NCBI GenBank assembly: GCA_026391975.1
Contig: JAPLDB010000080.1
Span: 1 to 43,681 of the forward strand
Reading direction: 5' to 3'
DNA: 43,681 nucleotides
DNA from: Bacteroidota bacterium
Lineage (GTDB): Bacteria > Bacteroidota > Bacteroidia > AKYH767-A > 2013-40CM-41-45
Shown here: positions 34,185 to 41,525 of the stretch, one piece after another
Numbering within the stretch: position 1 is the first letter of the stretch
Layout of the letters: every line of letters starts with the position of its first letter
Made by a program: the position numbers and the translations under genes
The notes under the pieces: model-generated
What the model saw: the letters and a program-made list of their open reading frames with translations, nothing else
Told to the model about the DNA's origin: nothing
Database searches by the model: none

Positions 34185-36968
34185 ATGAAATCAAAACTAC
34201 TTCCTGTAATTTTTTTCCTGTCATTTTTAAGTCTCGGGTTTCTATTTTCAAAAAAGGAAAACAGGGCACTCGTCTCTAAAAAAGTGTTTGCAGATGCTGC
34301 CATGTCTGATGAAGGTGATGATGCTGCATCTAGATACCTGTGGGAGATGATGAGACTGGCAGATCCGGCAACGGGAAAAATCCCTGATCACATTAGGGCA
34401 AGAGAATTGGAGTTTGCAAAAGATCTTCCTAGGCTTGTTTCACTGGCGCCATCAAATGCACGGCTGACAGGAAATTTCATTCCCCGTGGTCCATGGAACC
34501 TGGGTGGAAGAACACGAGCACTTGCGATTGACGTTACAAATGAAAATATCGTGTTTGCAGGAAGTGTGAATGGAGGATTATACCGGTCAACGGATGCTGG
34601 GGTAAGCTGGTCAAGGGTATCACCGCTGAATCAGAATCCGGCAATCACATGGATAGAACAGGATAAAAGGCCGGGGCATACTTTAACGTGGTATTATTCT
34701 ACAGGCGAAGGATATGGCACTTCTGCCAGCGCCTCAGGTGCATTTTACCTCGGGAATGGAGTTTATAAATCGAATGACGGAGGCCTTACCTGGAGCCTGC
34801 TTACTTCCACATCATCCGGAACCCCGCAAACCTTCGACAACGTGTGGGATGTTATCTGGAAAGTACGATGCGATATTTCTGATACAACAAACAATACCGT
34901 GTGGGCTTCATGTTATGGACTCGTATATAAAAGCACCAATGGCGGAACTACATGGGGCGCTGAAAGAGGCAACACAGTAACATCGTCTTACTTTACAGAT
35001 GTAGAACTTACCACAACCGGGGCAGTTTACGTAACAGAAAGCAGTGATGGTGCTCAAAAGGGAATATGGAGAAAAGATCCGGTGAATGCCTGGGCCAATA
35101 TTTCACCTCCGGGATGGGACACATCAACATACAACCGTGTTGTGATAGGCATCAATCCATCCAATGAAAATGAAGTTTACTTTCTCGCAGAAACTCCGGG
35201 TTATGGAAAAATGACAACCAATTTTTTAGGTGATGAAGAATGGAACAGTCTGTGGAAATACACTTACATTTCCGGTAACGGAACAGGAGCGGGTGGTGCA
35301 TGGCAGGATTTGTCAATCAATATTCCATACCCCGGATTGCAACTTGGAAATTTTAATTCACAGGGTGGATATGATCTGGTTGTTCGCGTGCATCCGAATG
35401 ATCCGAACATCGTTTACATCGGCGGGACAAATTTATTCAGGTCTACAACGGGTTTTACTGATTCACTTCACACAACAGAAATGGGTGGCTATGATCCGGC
35501 TTCCACGATTCCTTTTTATGCAACCTATCTGAATCATCACCCTGACCAGCACAACATTTGTTTTCTGCCTTCAGATCCGGATGTTATGTATCAATCAAAT
35601 GATGGCGGAGTTTACAAGACTTTAAATGACAGGGATTCCGTTGTTGTATGGCAATCGCTGAACAACGGCTATGTAACCGGGCAATTTTATACAGTGGCTC
35701 TTGATCATGGAACGACAAATGACAATATTGTGATCGGTGGAGTTCAGGATAATGGTACGTGGTTTACAAATTCCCTTTCGCTGACTACACCGTGGGCGCA
35801 GCCGGGTTTTGGCGATGGTTCATTCTGTGCCATTGACAATGGGCACAATTACTATTACATGAGCCGTCAGCAAGGGAAAACCGCAAAAGTTCAGCTGGAT
35901 GCAAATGGAAATGTGCTTGGCTTCCGCAGAATAGATCCGATCGCAGGTTCAGGATATTTATTCATCAATCCATTTATTCTTGATCCGAATAACAATGACG
36001 TGATGTACATGGCTGCAGGAACAAAAATCTTCCGGAATGATTCTCTTTCTCAGATCGCACTTACAGGTGCATGGGATACTATTTCTACAGGATGGTTTCA
36101 ACTGCCCGATACCATTGCACAGGCGGCGACGTCAGTCACAGCACTGGCAGTAGCTCCATCAAATTCATCAGTATTGTATGTTGGTACGAGCAAGCGAAAA
36201 GTTTACCGTGTTAACAATGCAAATACTGCTTCACCGGTGATGACAGACATTACGTCAAATCTTTTTAACGGAGGTGCGAATACATCATGTATTGCAGTAG
36301 ACCCCGCAGATGCCAACAAGGTGATCGTGGTATTTTCCAACTACAATATTTACAGTATTTATTATTCAGTTGATGCAGGAGTCACGTTTACAAAAAGTGC
36401 CGGCAATCTTGAGCTCAACCAGGGAGGCAGTGGTGCTGCACCAAGTATCCGATGGGTGAGTATTGTTCCAACAGCGAATGGCAATGTTTATATAGCAGGA
36501 ACAAGTGTGGGCATTTACGGGACCAATTTGCTGAATGGACTGAATACGGTATGGACAAACCTCTCTCCTAATGAAGTAGGTTATATGGTTGTAGATATGA
36601 TTGATGCGCGGGGGAGTGATGGTTATGTGGTAGCGGGCACGCATGGAGCAGGGGTGTTCAGTGCGAATATTACTGATACGTTGATGACGGGAACTCTTGT
36701 ACTTTCTGAAAATGATTTTGGAATAAGTGTGTATCCGAATCCGGCGGATCAGTTGGCAATGTGCATCCCGATAGCCATCGGGAGGCAGTTTGCAAGAAAT
36801 ACAAAAGCGGAACTCAAAGTTTTTGATTCCACTGGAAAACTAATTTTGAAGCAGCAATTAATTGCCGATTGTCTGCTGCCTACTGCTTTCTGGCCGTCCG
36901 GTGTATATTTTATTTCAGTTTCTGAAGGAGAGAAAAACCATGTGAGGAGATTGGTGGTGCAGCATTGA
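34185..36968 (+). CDS. Secreted VPS10/BNR (Asp-box) propeller protein, T9SS type A cargo
   Basis: A 927-aa secreted protein. It has an N-terminal hydrophobic signal (to about residue 22), a pro-like segment, and then a long propeller region (about 100-830) with repeated Asp-box motifs: STDAGVSW, SNDGGLTW, STNGGTTW, SVDAGVTF. These resemble sortilin/VPS10 or BNR-repeat propellers such as those of glycosidases and photosystem-assembly factors. No sialidase arginine triad or catalytic motif is evident. The C-terminus (about 845-927, YPNPAD ... GVYFISV) is a type A sorting domain. That domain is unusual: it contains an 18-bp palindrome and a 7-nt tandem array within the coding frame, giving an atypical CIPIAIGRQ and LIADCLLPTAFWPSG. 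Confidence 0.87.
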   Translation: MKSKLLPVIFFLSFLSLGFLFSKKENRALVSKKVFADAAMSDEGDDAASRYLWEMMRLADPATGKIPDHIRARELEFAKDLPRLVSLAPSNARLTGNFIPRGPWNLGGRTRALAIDVTNENIVFAGSVNGGLYRSTDAGVSWSRVSPLNQNPAITWIEQDKRPGHTLTWYYSTGEGYGTSASASGAFYLGNGVYKSNDGGLTWSLLTSTSSGTPQTFDNVWDVIWKVRCDISDTTNNTVWASCYGLVYKSTNGGTTWGAERGNTVTSSYFTDVELTTTGAVYVTESSDGAQKGIWRKDPVNAWANISPPGWDTSTYNRVVIGINPSNENEVYFLAETPGYGKMTTNFLGDEEWNSLWKYTYISGNGTGAGGAWQDLSINIPYPGLQLGNFNSQGGYDLVVRVHPNDPNIVYIGGTNLFRSTTGFTDSLHTTEMGGYDPASTIPFYATYLNHHPDQHNICFLPSDPDVMYQSNDGGVYKTLNDRDSVVVWQSLNNGYVTGQFYTVALDHGTTNDNIVIGGVQDNGTWFTNSLSLTTPWAQPGFGDGSFCAIDNGHNYYYMSRQQGKTAKVQLDANGNVLGFRRIDPIAGSGYLFINPFILDPNNNDVMYMAAGTKIFRNDSLSQIALTGAWDTISTGWFQLPDTIAQAATSVTALAVAPSNSSVLYVGTSKRKVYRVNNANTASPVMTDITSNLFNGGANTSCIAVDPADANKVIVVFSNYNIYSIYYSVDAGVTFTKSAGNLELNQGGSGAAPSIRWVSIVPTANGNVYIAGTSVGIYGTNLLNGLNTVWTNLSPNEVGYMVVDMIDARGSDGYVVAGTHGAGVFSANITDTLMTGTLVLSENDFGISVYPNPADQLAMCIPIAIGRQFARNTKAELKVFDSTGKLILKQQLIADCLLPTAFWPSGVYFISVSEGEKNHVRRLVVQH
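36766..36783. repeat. Palindrome inside the sorting-domain coding region
   Basis: TCCCGAT and ATCGGGA (7 bp, perfect) flank the loop AGCC. It is encoded as CIPIAIG, a segment not expected in a T9SS sorting domain. This looks like a small repetitive palindrome that has entered the gene in frame. Confidence 0.6.
36862..36896 (+). repeat. 7-nt array inside the VPS10-like gene
   Basis: Five heptads in a row (TTGCCGA, TTGTCTG, CTGCCTA, CTGCTTT, CTGGCCG) are related to the CTGCCAA array in the ROK gene. They encode the stretch before the GVYF motif of the sorting domain. Confidence 0.55.
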
Positions 36969-36973
36969 TTCTG

Positions 36974-37312
36974 TCAGTACTTGGTAATGGATTCAGGCAC
37001 GTCGTTGATGTAGTAGTAAACCGGCAATCCTTTCGACATTATCAGTTCCTTCTCTTTTAAAACCCCTGGGCTTTCTCCAAGAATGAGAATGGCCTCGCAT
37101 GCATTTATTACAGCAAGAGATATTTCCATGGTGGCTTTGTAACGATCAGTAATGTTTGCTTTCTCCAGCACAGGTATGGCTGCATTCATACCGATAACCG
37201 GAATATGCCCGCGCTCAAGCAAGAGTGCCGCTGCGGCATTCATGGCGTCCAGATTTGATTTGCATTGCTCTTCTGTTGAGGCTGAATAGGGTCCTGCTAC
37301 ACCGATAATCAT
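36974..37312 (-). CDS. DUF4406-like small protein
   Basis: 112 aa from the ATG at 37312; a longer frame from 37348 would include the promoter. It opens with IIGVAGPYS and continues with a HIPVIGMN segment and EAILILGESPG, the layout of DUF4406 proteins, which share a fold with nucleoside 2-deoxyribosyltransferases. The catalytic Glu of the transferases is not obvious. It may bind or cleave a nucleotide, but function is unproven. Its stop is 5 nt from the stop of the convergent cargo gene. It is divergent from the aldehyde dehydrogenase gene. Confidence 0.75.
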   Translation of the reverse strand: MIIGVAGPYSASTEEQCKSNLDAMNAAAALLLERGHIPVIGMNAAIPVLEKANITDRYKATMEISLAVINACEAILILGESPGVLKEKELIMSKGLPVYYYINDVPESITKY

Positions 37313-37329
37313 ATCATTTAATTTGAATA

Positions 37330-37357
37330 CAAAAGTAACAATGCACATTCAATTCAA
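37330..37357 (-). promoter_or_regulatory. Promoter of the DUF4406-like gene
   Basis: On the minus strand TACTTTTG (37337-37330) is an exact -7 match. TTG lies at 37357-37355, spacing 17 nt instead of 19. The leader would be about 12 nt. Confidence 0.55.
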
Positions 37358-37362
37358 CTCCG

Positions 37363-37370
37363 TACTTTTG
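37363..37370 (+). promoter_or_regulatory. -7 element of the aldehyde dehydrogenase gene
   Basis: TACTTTTG (37363-37370) is an exact -7 match that ends four bases before the ATG at 37375. No TTG is seen 19 nt upstream. It lies back to back with the promoter for the divergent DUF4406-like gene, so the two upstream halves overlap. Confidence 0.5.
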
Positions 37371-37374
37371 TTTC

Positions 37375-38820
37375 ATGACTGAAAAAATCCTGAATTACAT
37401 CAACGGAGAACTAATTGAGCCCGTTGGCAAAACATACCTTGATAATATCAATCCTGCAACCGGAGAGGTCTATTCTCTCATTCCTGATTCTGATGAACGC
37501 GATGTGGAACTGGCTGTGCTGGCAGCGAACGCGGCTTTCCCTGTTTGGAGTAATATGCCGGTGGCGCAGCGATCAGATATCCTCCTGAAAATTTCAGCCC
37601 TGATTGATAAAAACCTTGACCGCCTTGCATTGGCAGAAAGTATTGACCAGGGGAAACCTTTGTGGCTTGCAAAGTCGGTTGACATACCAAGAGCACGGGA
37701 CAATTTTCATTTCTATGCAACAGGTGCAATTCACCTGGCAACTGAAGCGCATGCCATGGGAAATTCTGCCATTAACTATACACTCCGACAGCCAATCGGC
37801 ATTGCAGGATGTATTTCACCGTGGAATCTTCCATTGTATCTGTTCACATGGAAGATAGTTCCTGCACTGGCATCAGGTAATTGCGTCATTGCAAAGCCAA
37901 GCGAAATTACACCGATGACTGCATTTCTTCTCGCTGAACTTTGTCGTGAGGCGGGATTGCCAAAAGGTGTTTTGAATATTGTGCATGGCTTGGGTCCGAA
38001 GGTGGGCGCTGCCATCGTATCCCACCCGGAAATTCCGGCTATCAGTTTTACAGGAGGAACAAAGACAGGTGAGTGGATCGCAAAGACTGCCGCTCCTATG
38101 TTTAAAAAGTTGTCACTCGAGCTCGGCGGAAAAAACCCCAACCTCATTTTTGCAGATTGCAATTTTGATGAGGCCGTTAAAACCGCTGTGACAGCTGCAT
38201 TCAGTAATCAGGGAGAAATCTGTTTATGTGGTTCCCGCATTTTAATTGAGAAAAGTATTTATGAAAAATTCAAAGAAGCATTTCTTAAAAGAGTTTCAAC
38301 CCTGAAAGTTGGTGATCCATTGAGCGACGACAGCAGGATGGGAGCCATCGTGAGTAAGCCGCACATGGAGAAGATTCTAGCTTACATCGAACTGGCTAAA
38401 CAGGAAGGCGGGAAATTGTTGGCCGGAGGAAAGCAATTACAGCTCAGCGGAAAAAACTCAAAGGGGTATTTTATTGAGCCAACTGTATTTGAAAACCTTG
38501 CCTATGATTGCCGCACGAACCAGGAAGAAATTTTCGGCCCGGTAGTTACGCTTACGCCATTTGAAACAGAGGAGGAAGCGTTGATGATGGCGAACTCTAC
38601 GCAATATGGTTTGGCGGCAACGGTGTGGACAGAAAATTTAAAGCGTGCACACCGCGTTGCCGCGAAACTTCACAGCGGAATAATATGGATCAACTGCTGG
38701 CTGCTACGGGATCTGAGAACCCCGTTCGGAGGGATGAAGAATTCGGGTGTTGGCAGGGAAGGTGGATTTGAAGCGCTAAAATTTTTCACAGAGGAAAAAA
38801 ATGTGTGCATCAAACTTTAA
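37375..38820 (+). CDS. Aldehyde dehydrogenase, 2-aminomuconate/2-hydroxymuconate semialdehyde type
   Basis: A 481-aa NAD-dependent aldehyde dehydrogenase, full length. Catalytic residues are Asn151 (SPWNLPLY), Lys174 (AKPSE), Glu249 (LELGGKNPN) and Cys283 (NQGEIC). The closing block INCWLLRDLRTPFGGMKNSGVGREGG-like (W-x-x-RDLRTPFGG) is characteristic of the class that oxidises 2-aminomuconate semialdehyde in kynurenine breakdown, or 2-hydroxymuconate semialdehyde in catechol breakdown. No other gene of those pathways lies in the window, so the substrate is inferred from this motif alone. Other muconic or short-chain aldehydes are possible. Confidence 0.9.
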   Translation: MTEKILNYINGELIEPVGKTYLDNINPATGEVYSLIPDSDERDVELAVLAANAAFPVWSNMPVAQRSDILLKISALIDKNLDRLALAESIDQGKPLWLAKSVDIPRARDNFHFYATGAIHLATEAHAMGNSAINYTLRQPIGIAGCISPWNLPLYLFTWKIVPALASGNCVIAKPSEITPMTAFLLAELCREAGLPKGVLNIVHGLGPKVGAAIVSHPEIPAISFTGGTKTGEWIAKTAAPMFKKLSLELGGKNPNLIFADCNFDEAVKTAVTAAFSNQGEICLCGSRILIEKSIYEKFKEAFLKRVSTLKVGDPLSDDSRMGAIVSKPHMEKILAYIELAKQEGGKLLAGGKQLQLSGKNSKGYFIEPTVFENLAYDCRTNQEEIFGPVVTLTPFETEEEALMMANSTQYGLAATVWTENLKRAHRVAAKLHSGIIWINCWLLRDLRTPFGGMKNSGVGREGGFEALKFFTEEKNVCIKL

Positions 38821-38876
38821 TCGAAAGAGTTCCTCGCGACTTTGTCCCAAGGACTCCTTTCGGAGCTGCTGGGATG

Positions 38877-38952
38877 CCACCAATTTCACGAATTATCACA
38901 AATCGTTGTTATAATACACGAATCTTTTCGTGGCAATTAGTGCAATTCGTGG
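38877..38952. repeat. Imperfect inverted repeat with about 10-nt periodicity
   Basis: Positions 38877-38899 pair with 38930-38952 in inverted orientation (18 of 23 bases). Each arm is itself built of about 10-nt units around AATT and CAC/GTG. A perfect small hairpin CACGAA-TCTT-TTCGTG sits between them (38917-38932). It lies between the aldehyde dehydrogenase stop and the terminator of the next minus-strand gene, and no credible gene overlaps it. Confidence 0.6.
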
Positions 38953-38993
38953 CAAAATACCTCGCAGCTCTGCTGCCCGGTTATTCATTTGCA

Positions 38994-39023
38994 ATAAAAA
39001 AACCACATCAATCATGGATGTGG
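38994..39023 (-). terminator. Intrinsic terminator of the type B mini-cargo gene
   Basis: On the minus strand CCACATC/GATGTGG (39023-39017 with 39009-39003) has a 7-nt loop and is followed by TTTTTTT, 27 nt past the stop codon. Confidence 0.85.
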
Positions 39024-39049
39024 CTTGGTAAAATTATTAATAGCAGATT

Positions 39050-39475
39050 TTATCGAAGCAACGTAACTGATCCGGCTTTTGGATGTTTGCCGAAACCTTT
39101 GGCGAAAACTTCATAAACATACACTCCGTTTTCAACCGGCTCGTTGTTGTATTTTCCGTTCCAGTGTTCACCCGGATTTGTGGAAGAATAAATTACTTCT
39201 CCCCAGCGATTGTAAATGAGCATTTTGTAATTCTGTATGCCTTCGCCCTTCACTCCGAATGAATCATTGATACCGTCATCGTTAGGCGTAAATGCACTAG
39301 GGATAAAAATACTGGTTGGTGGAATGACTTCAGCATAATTGGATGTGCTGACGATATTATTGTTCCCGCTCTGGTAGGCAGTGATACGGTATACTTTGTT
39401 TGGCAAAATATCCTGTGCCTGAGAGGCAAAGGAAATGGCAAGCAGCATTGCTAATGTAAATGTTCTCATATTCAT
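39050..39475 (-). CDS. Miniature T9SS type B (CHU_C) cargo protein
   Basis: 141 aa from the ATG at 39475 (39469 is also possible; 39493 would lengthen the signal peptide without need). The signal peptide ends near residue 21 (SFASQA). Residues 56-141 are a gliding-motility-associated C-terminal domain: IFIPSAFTPNDDGINDSF, the YNRWGEVIYSS block, W-NGKYNNE and GVYVYEV. Only about 34 residues lie between signal and sorting domain. Type B domains direct proteins through the type IX system to the cell surface. A passenger this short is unusual; it may be a stand-alone surface peptide or a spacer component. Confidence 0.88.
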   Translation of the reverse strand: MNMRTFTLAMLLAISFASQAQDILPNKVYRITAYQSGNNNIVSTSNYAEVIPPTSIFIPSAFTPNDDGINDSFGVKGEGIQNYKMLIYNRWGEVIYSSTNPGEHWNGKYNNEPVENGVYVYEVFAKGFGKHPKAGSVTLLR

Positions 39476-39662
39476 TATTGTGTGTGCCTGCAAAATAGGG
39501 GTGTGGAAAAAGCCCTATGGCTTTAACAATAGCAAAACGTTACAATTGTAAGATTTTAGCAAACGGCGCTTGAAATAGGGTTTCCTGCCTAAAAAAACCT
39601 GCTTATAAAAAACAATTTCGATCTCATGAGTGTTGAAGGTAGCGTAAGAAAAAAATGATGCT

Positions 39663-39670
39663 TACTTTTG
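39663..39670 (+). promoter_or_regulatory. -7 element of the bacilliredoxin gene
   Basis: TACTTTTG (39663-39670) is an exact match, 22 nt before the ATG. No TTG stands at the expected distance upstream. Confidence 0.5.
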
Positions 39671-39692
39671 CAGCCTTAAAAATCAAATAAAA

Positions 39693-40109
39693 ATGCCATA
39701 TCCTGAATATATCTGCACTCCCATGCGTGAAGAACTGGTCGCATCGGGCTTTGAAGAGTTAAAAAGTCCTGATCAGGTTGACCAGGTTATCCCAAACAGC
39801 AAGGGAACAATGCTGCTTGTTTTGAACTCAGTTTGTGGTTGTGCAGCCGGAACAGCCAGACCGGGGGTGCGCATGTCGCTACAAGATGGAAAAAAGCCTG
39901 AAAAGCTGGTTACTGTGTTTGCAGGGCAGGACCTTGAAGCAACCGCTCAGGCCAGAAAATACACCCTTCCTTATCCGCCATCTTCACCTGCAATAGCTTT
40001 GTTTAAAGACGGCAAACTGGTGCATTTTATCGAGCGTCATCACATTGAAGGACGTTCAGCGCAAATGATTGCTGACCACCTGAAGGCGACATACGAAGAG
40101 TTTTGCTGA
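39693..40109 (+). CDS. BrxA/BrxB-family bacilliredoxin
   Basis: A 138-aa cytosolic thioredoxin-fold protein of the YphP/YqiW family. The active site is Cys48-Gly-Cys50 (NSVCGCAAG). The family blocks VTVFAGQD and YPPSSPAIALFKDG follow, and HHIEGRSAQMIADHL closes the fold. In Firmicutes such proteins remove bacillithiol from protein cysteines; some Bacteroidota also use bacillithiol-like thiols, so the same role is possible. A C-terminal cysteine (Cys138) could act as a resolving residue. The stop abuts the rseP stop with no gap. Confidence 0.92.
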   Translation: MPYPEYICTPMREELVASGFEELKSPDQVDQVIPNSKGTMLLVLNSVCGCAAGTARPGVRMSLQDGKKPEKLVTVFAGQDLEATAQARKYTLPYPPSSPAIALFKDGKLVHFIERHHIEGRSAQMIADHLKATYEEFC

Positions 40110-41432
40110 TCAGTTAATCACGTGTTTCCAGATGTCATTCCCGATGGTGAAAGCCATCAGGGCTAAAAGAATGACCATTCCGGTAACCTGGGCCCGTTCC
40201 ATAAATTTATCAGAGAATTTCCTTTTTGTCACGGCTTCAATCACGAGGAATACTACGTGACCTCCATCCAGTGCAGGAATAGGAAGTATATTCATGAAGG
40301 CCAGTATCATGCTGAGCAAACCTGTTATTTTCCAGAACCAGCGCCAGTCCCACACACTACCATAAATCGTAGCAATTCCAATGGGACCCTGTAATGAGTC
40401 GCTGGCTTTTGCTTTTCCTGCAAATATCTGTTTCAGCCCTTTGATGTTTCCGATGATCGCTTCAAAAGCATCAGCTGTGCCGATTGACAATGCCGTACCG
40501 AATGAGTAGGCAGTCATCGGGTATTTGCCGAGATCCATTTTAAAATATACACCGATAATTCCCGAATCACTTACCAGTGGCTGGAATTGCAAAGTGTCGG
40601 CACCACGCAAAACAACTATTGATACTGCTTTTCCGGTATTCTCTTTTATGATCTTGCGTGCACCGTCAGGGGAGGCAGTCCGTTTTTCATTTACGGTAAT
40701 GACCTTATCATCTTTTAAAAGGCCTGCAGCCGCTCCGGGTTTCCCTGCAACAGTGCTGTCAATGATGAGGCTGGTCTGGTTGGTGCTAAGAAAAAATCCT
40801 TTGCCGCTTTTCGTTACGTCAAAATAAAAATCAGCCGGAACAATCACGTGAACGGTTTGTCCGGCCCGGTCAACGGTAAGGTCGCATCCAAAAATAACTT
40901 TTGATGAGAGCAGCTCTTCAAATCTTTCGAATGGTTTGCCATTGATGGCTGTGATTTTGTCACCTGTTTGCAGGCCCAGTTTTTCAGCAAGCTCAAAAGC
41001 AAAAATGCCATCATTCACATCTTTATTGGCAAGGTATTCCTTGTCGTAATGAAGGAGACTTGCAGTGTATATAAATATGCCGAGAAGCACATTCATAGTA
41101 ACGCCACCAATCATAACAATCAACCGCTGCCACGCAGGCTTACTACGGAATTCCCATGGTTCAGGAGGCAGTTTCATGGCTTCTTTGTCCATGCTTTCGT
41201 CGATCATTCCGGATATTTTCACATATCCTCCCAAGGGAAGCCAGCCCAATCCGTATTCAGTATCTCCTCTTTTAAATTTAAAAAATTTAAATCCCCAGGC
41301 GTCAAAAAACAGATAGAATTTTTCCACACGAATACCGAAAGCGCGTGCTGCCAAAAAATGCCCCAGTTCATGCAGGGTTACCAAAATAGCAAGCCCGAAT
41401 ATTAATTGGGCAGCCATGACTAATCCGTTCAT
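40110..41432 (-). CDS. rseP: Site-2 intramembrane zinc protease RseP
   Basis: 440 aa, an integral inner-membrane metalloprotease. The zinc motif HELGH is at 21-25 in the first helix and the third ligand site LDG at 388-390 (PIPALDGGH) in a later helix. Two PDZ-like regions (about 130-205 and 205-290) lie on the periplasmic side and the MNVLLG loop follows the first pair of helices. RseP cleaves anti-sigma factors or remnant signal peptides inside the membrane. In other Bacteroidota it often follows dxr; here an FkbM methyltransferase gene lies between. The leader contains a 20-bp palindrome right after the promoter element. Confidence 0.95.
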   Translation of the reverse strand: MNGLVMAAQLIFGLAILVTLHELGHFLAARAFGIRVEKFYLFFDAWGFKFFKFKRGDTEYGLGWLPLGGYVKISGMIDESMDKEAMKLPPEPWEFRSKPAWQRLIVMIGGVTMNVLLGIFIYTASLLHYDKEYLANKDVNDGIFAFELAEKLGLQTGDKITAINGKPFERFEELLSSKVIFGCDLTVDRAGQTVHVIVPADFYFDVTKSGKGFFLSTNQTSLIIDSTVAGKPGAAAGLLKDDKVITVNEKRTASPDGARKIIKENTGKAVSIVVLRGADTLQFQPLVSDSGIIGVYFKMDLGKYPMTAYSFGTALSIGTADAFEAIIGNIKGLKQIFAGKAKASDSLQGPIGIATIYGSVWDWRWFWKITGLLSMILAFMNILPIPALDGGHVVFLVIEAVTKRKFSDKFMERAQVTGMVILLALMAFTIGNDIWKHVIN

Positions 41433-41451
41433 CCTTAATTTTTTTTAGATG

Positions 41452-41471
41452 CCTGCCTGCCGGCAGACAGG
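41452..41471. repeat. 20-bp GC-rich palindrome in the rseP leader
   Basis: CCTGCCTGCC/GGCAGACAGG, nine of ten pairs matching around the centre CCGG. Its base composition is unlike the AT-rich surroundings. It lies between the rseP -7 element and the start codon and could form a cruciform or an RNA hairpin in the 5' leader. It resembles REP-type palindromes. Confidence 0.7.
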
Positions 41472-41473
41472 TG

Positions 41474-41481
41474 CAAAGGTA
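41474..41481 (-). promoter_or_regulatory. -7 element of rseP
   Basis: On the minus strand TACCTTTG (41481-41474) is an exact TAnnTTTG match. The leader would be about 36 nt. No TTG stands 19 nt upstream. Confidence 0.5.
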
Positions 41482-41501
41482 GCAGAAGTTATTCGAAATT
41501 C

Positions 41502-41522
41502 GTTAACTGTTAATCGTTAAAC
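41502..41522 (+). repeat. 7-nt tandem array downstream of the FkbM gene
   Basis: Three heptads GTTAACT, GTTAATC, GTTAAAC. The same family of units occurs in the opposite orientation at 42422-42449, on the other side of the FkbM gene. Confidence 0.65.
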
Positions 41523-41525
41523 AGG

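Noticed and set aside
36766-36896. Idea that the sorting domain of the VPS10-like protein is destroyed
   Set aside because: The frame remains open and the YPNP, KVFDSTGK and GVYFISV landmarks are all present, so the repeats are in-frame insertions.
38805-39116. 103-aa open frame on the plus strand after the aldehyde dehydrogenase
   Set aside because: It starts inside the dehydrogenase in another frame, crosses the inverted repeat and the terminator, and overlaps the type B cargo gene on the other strand.
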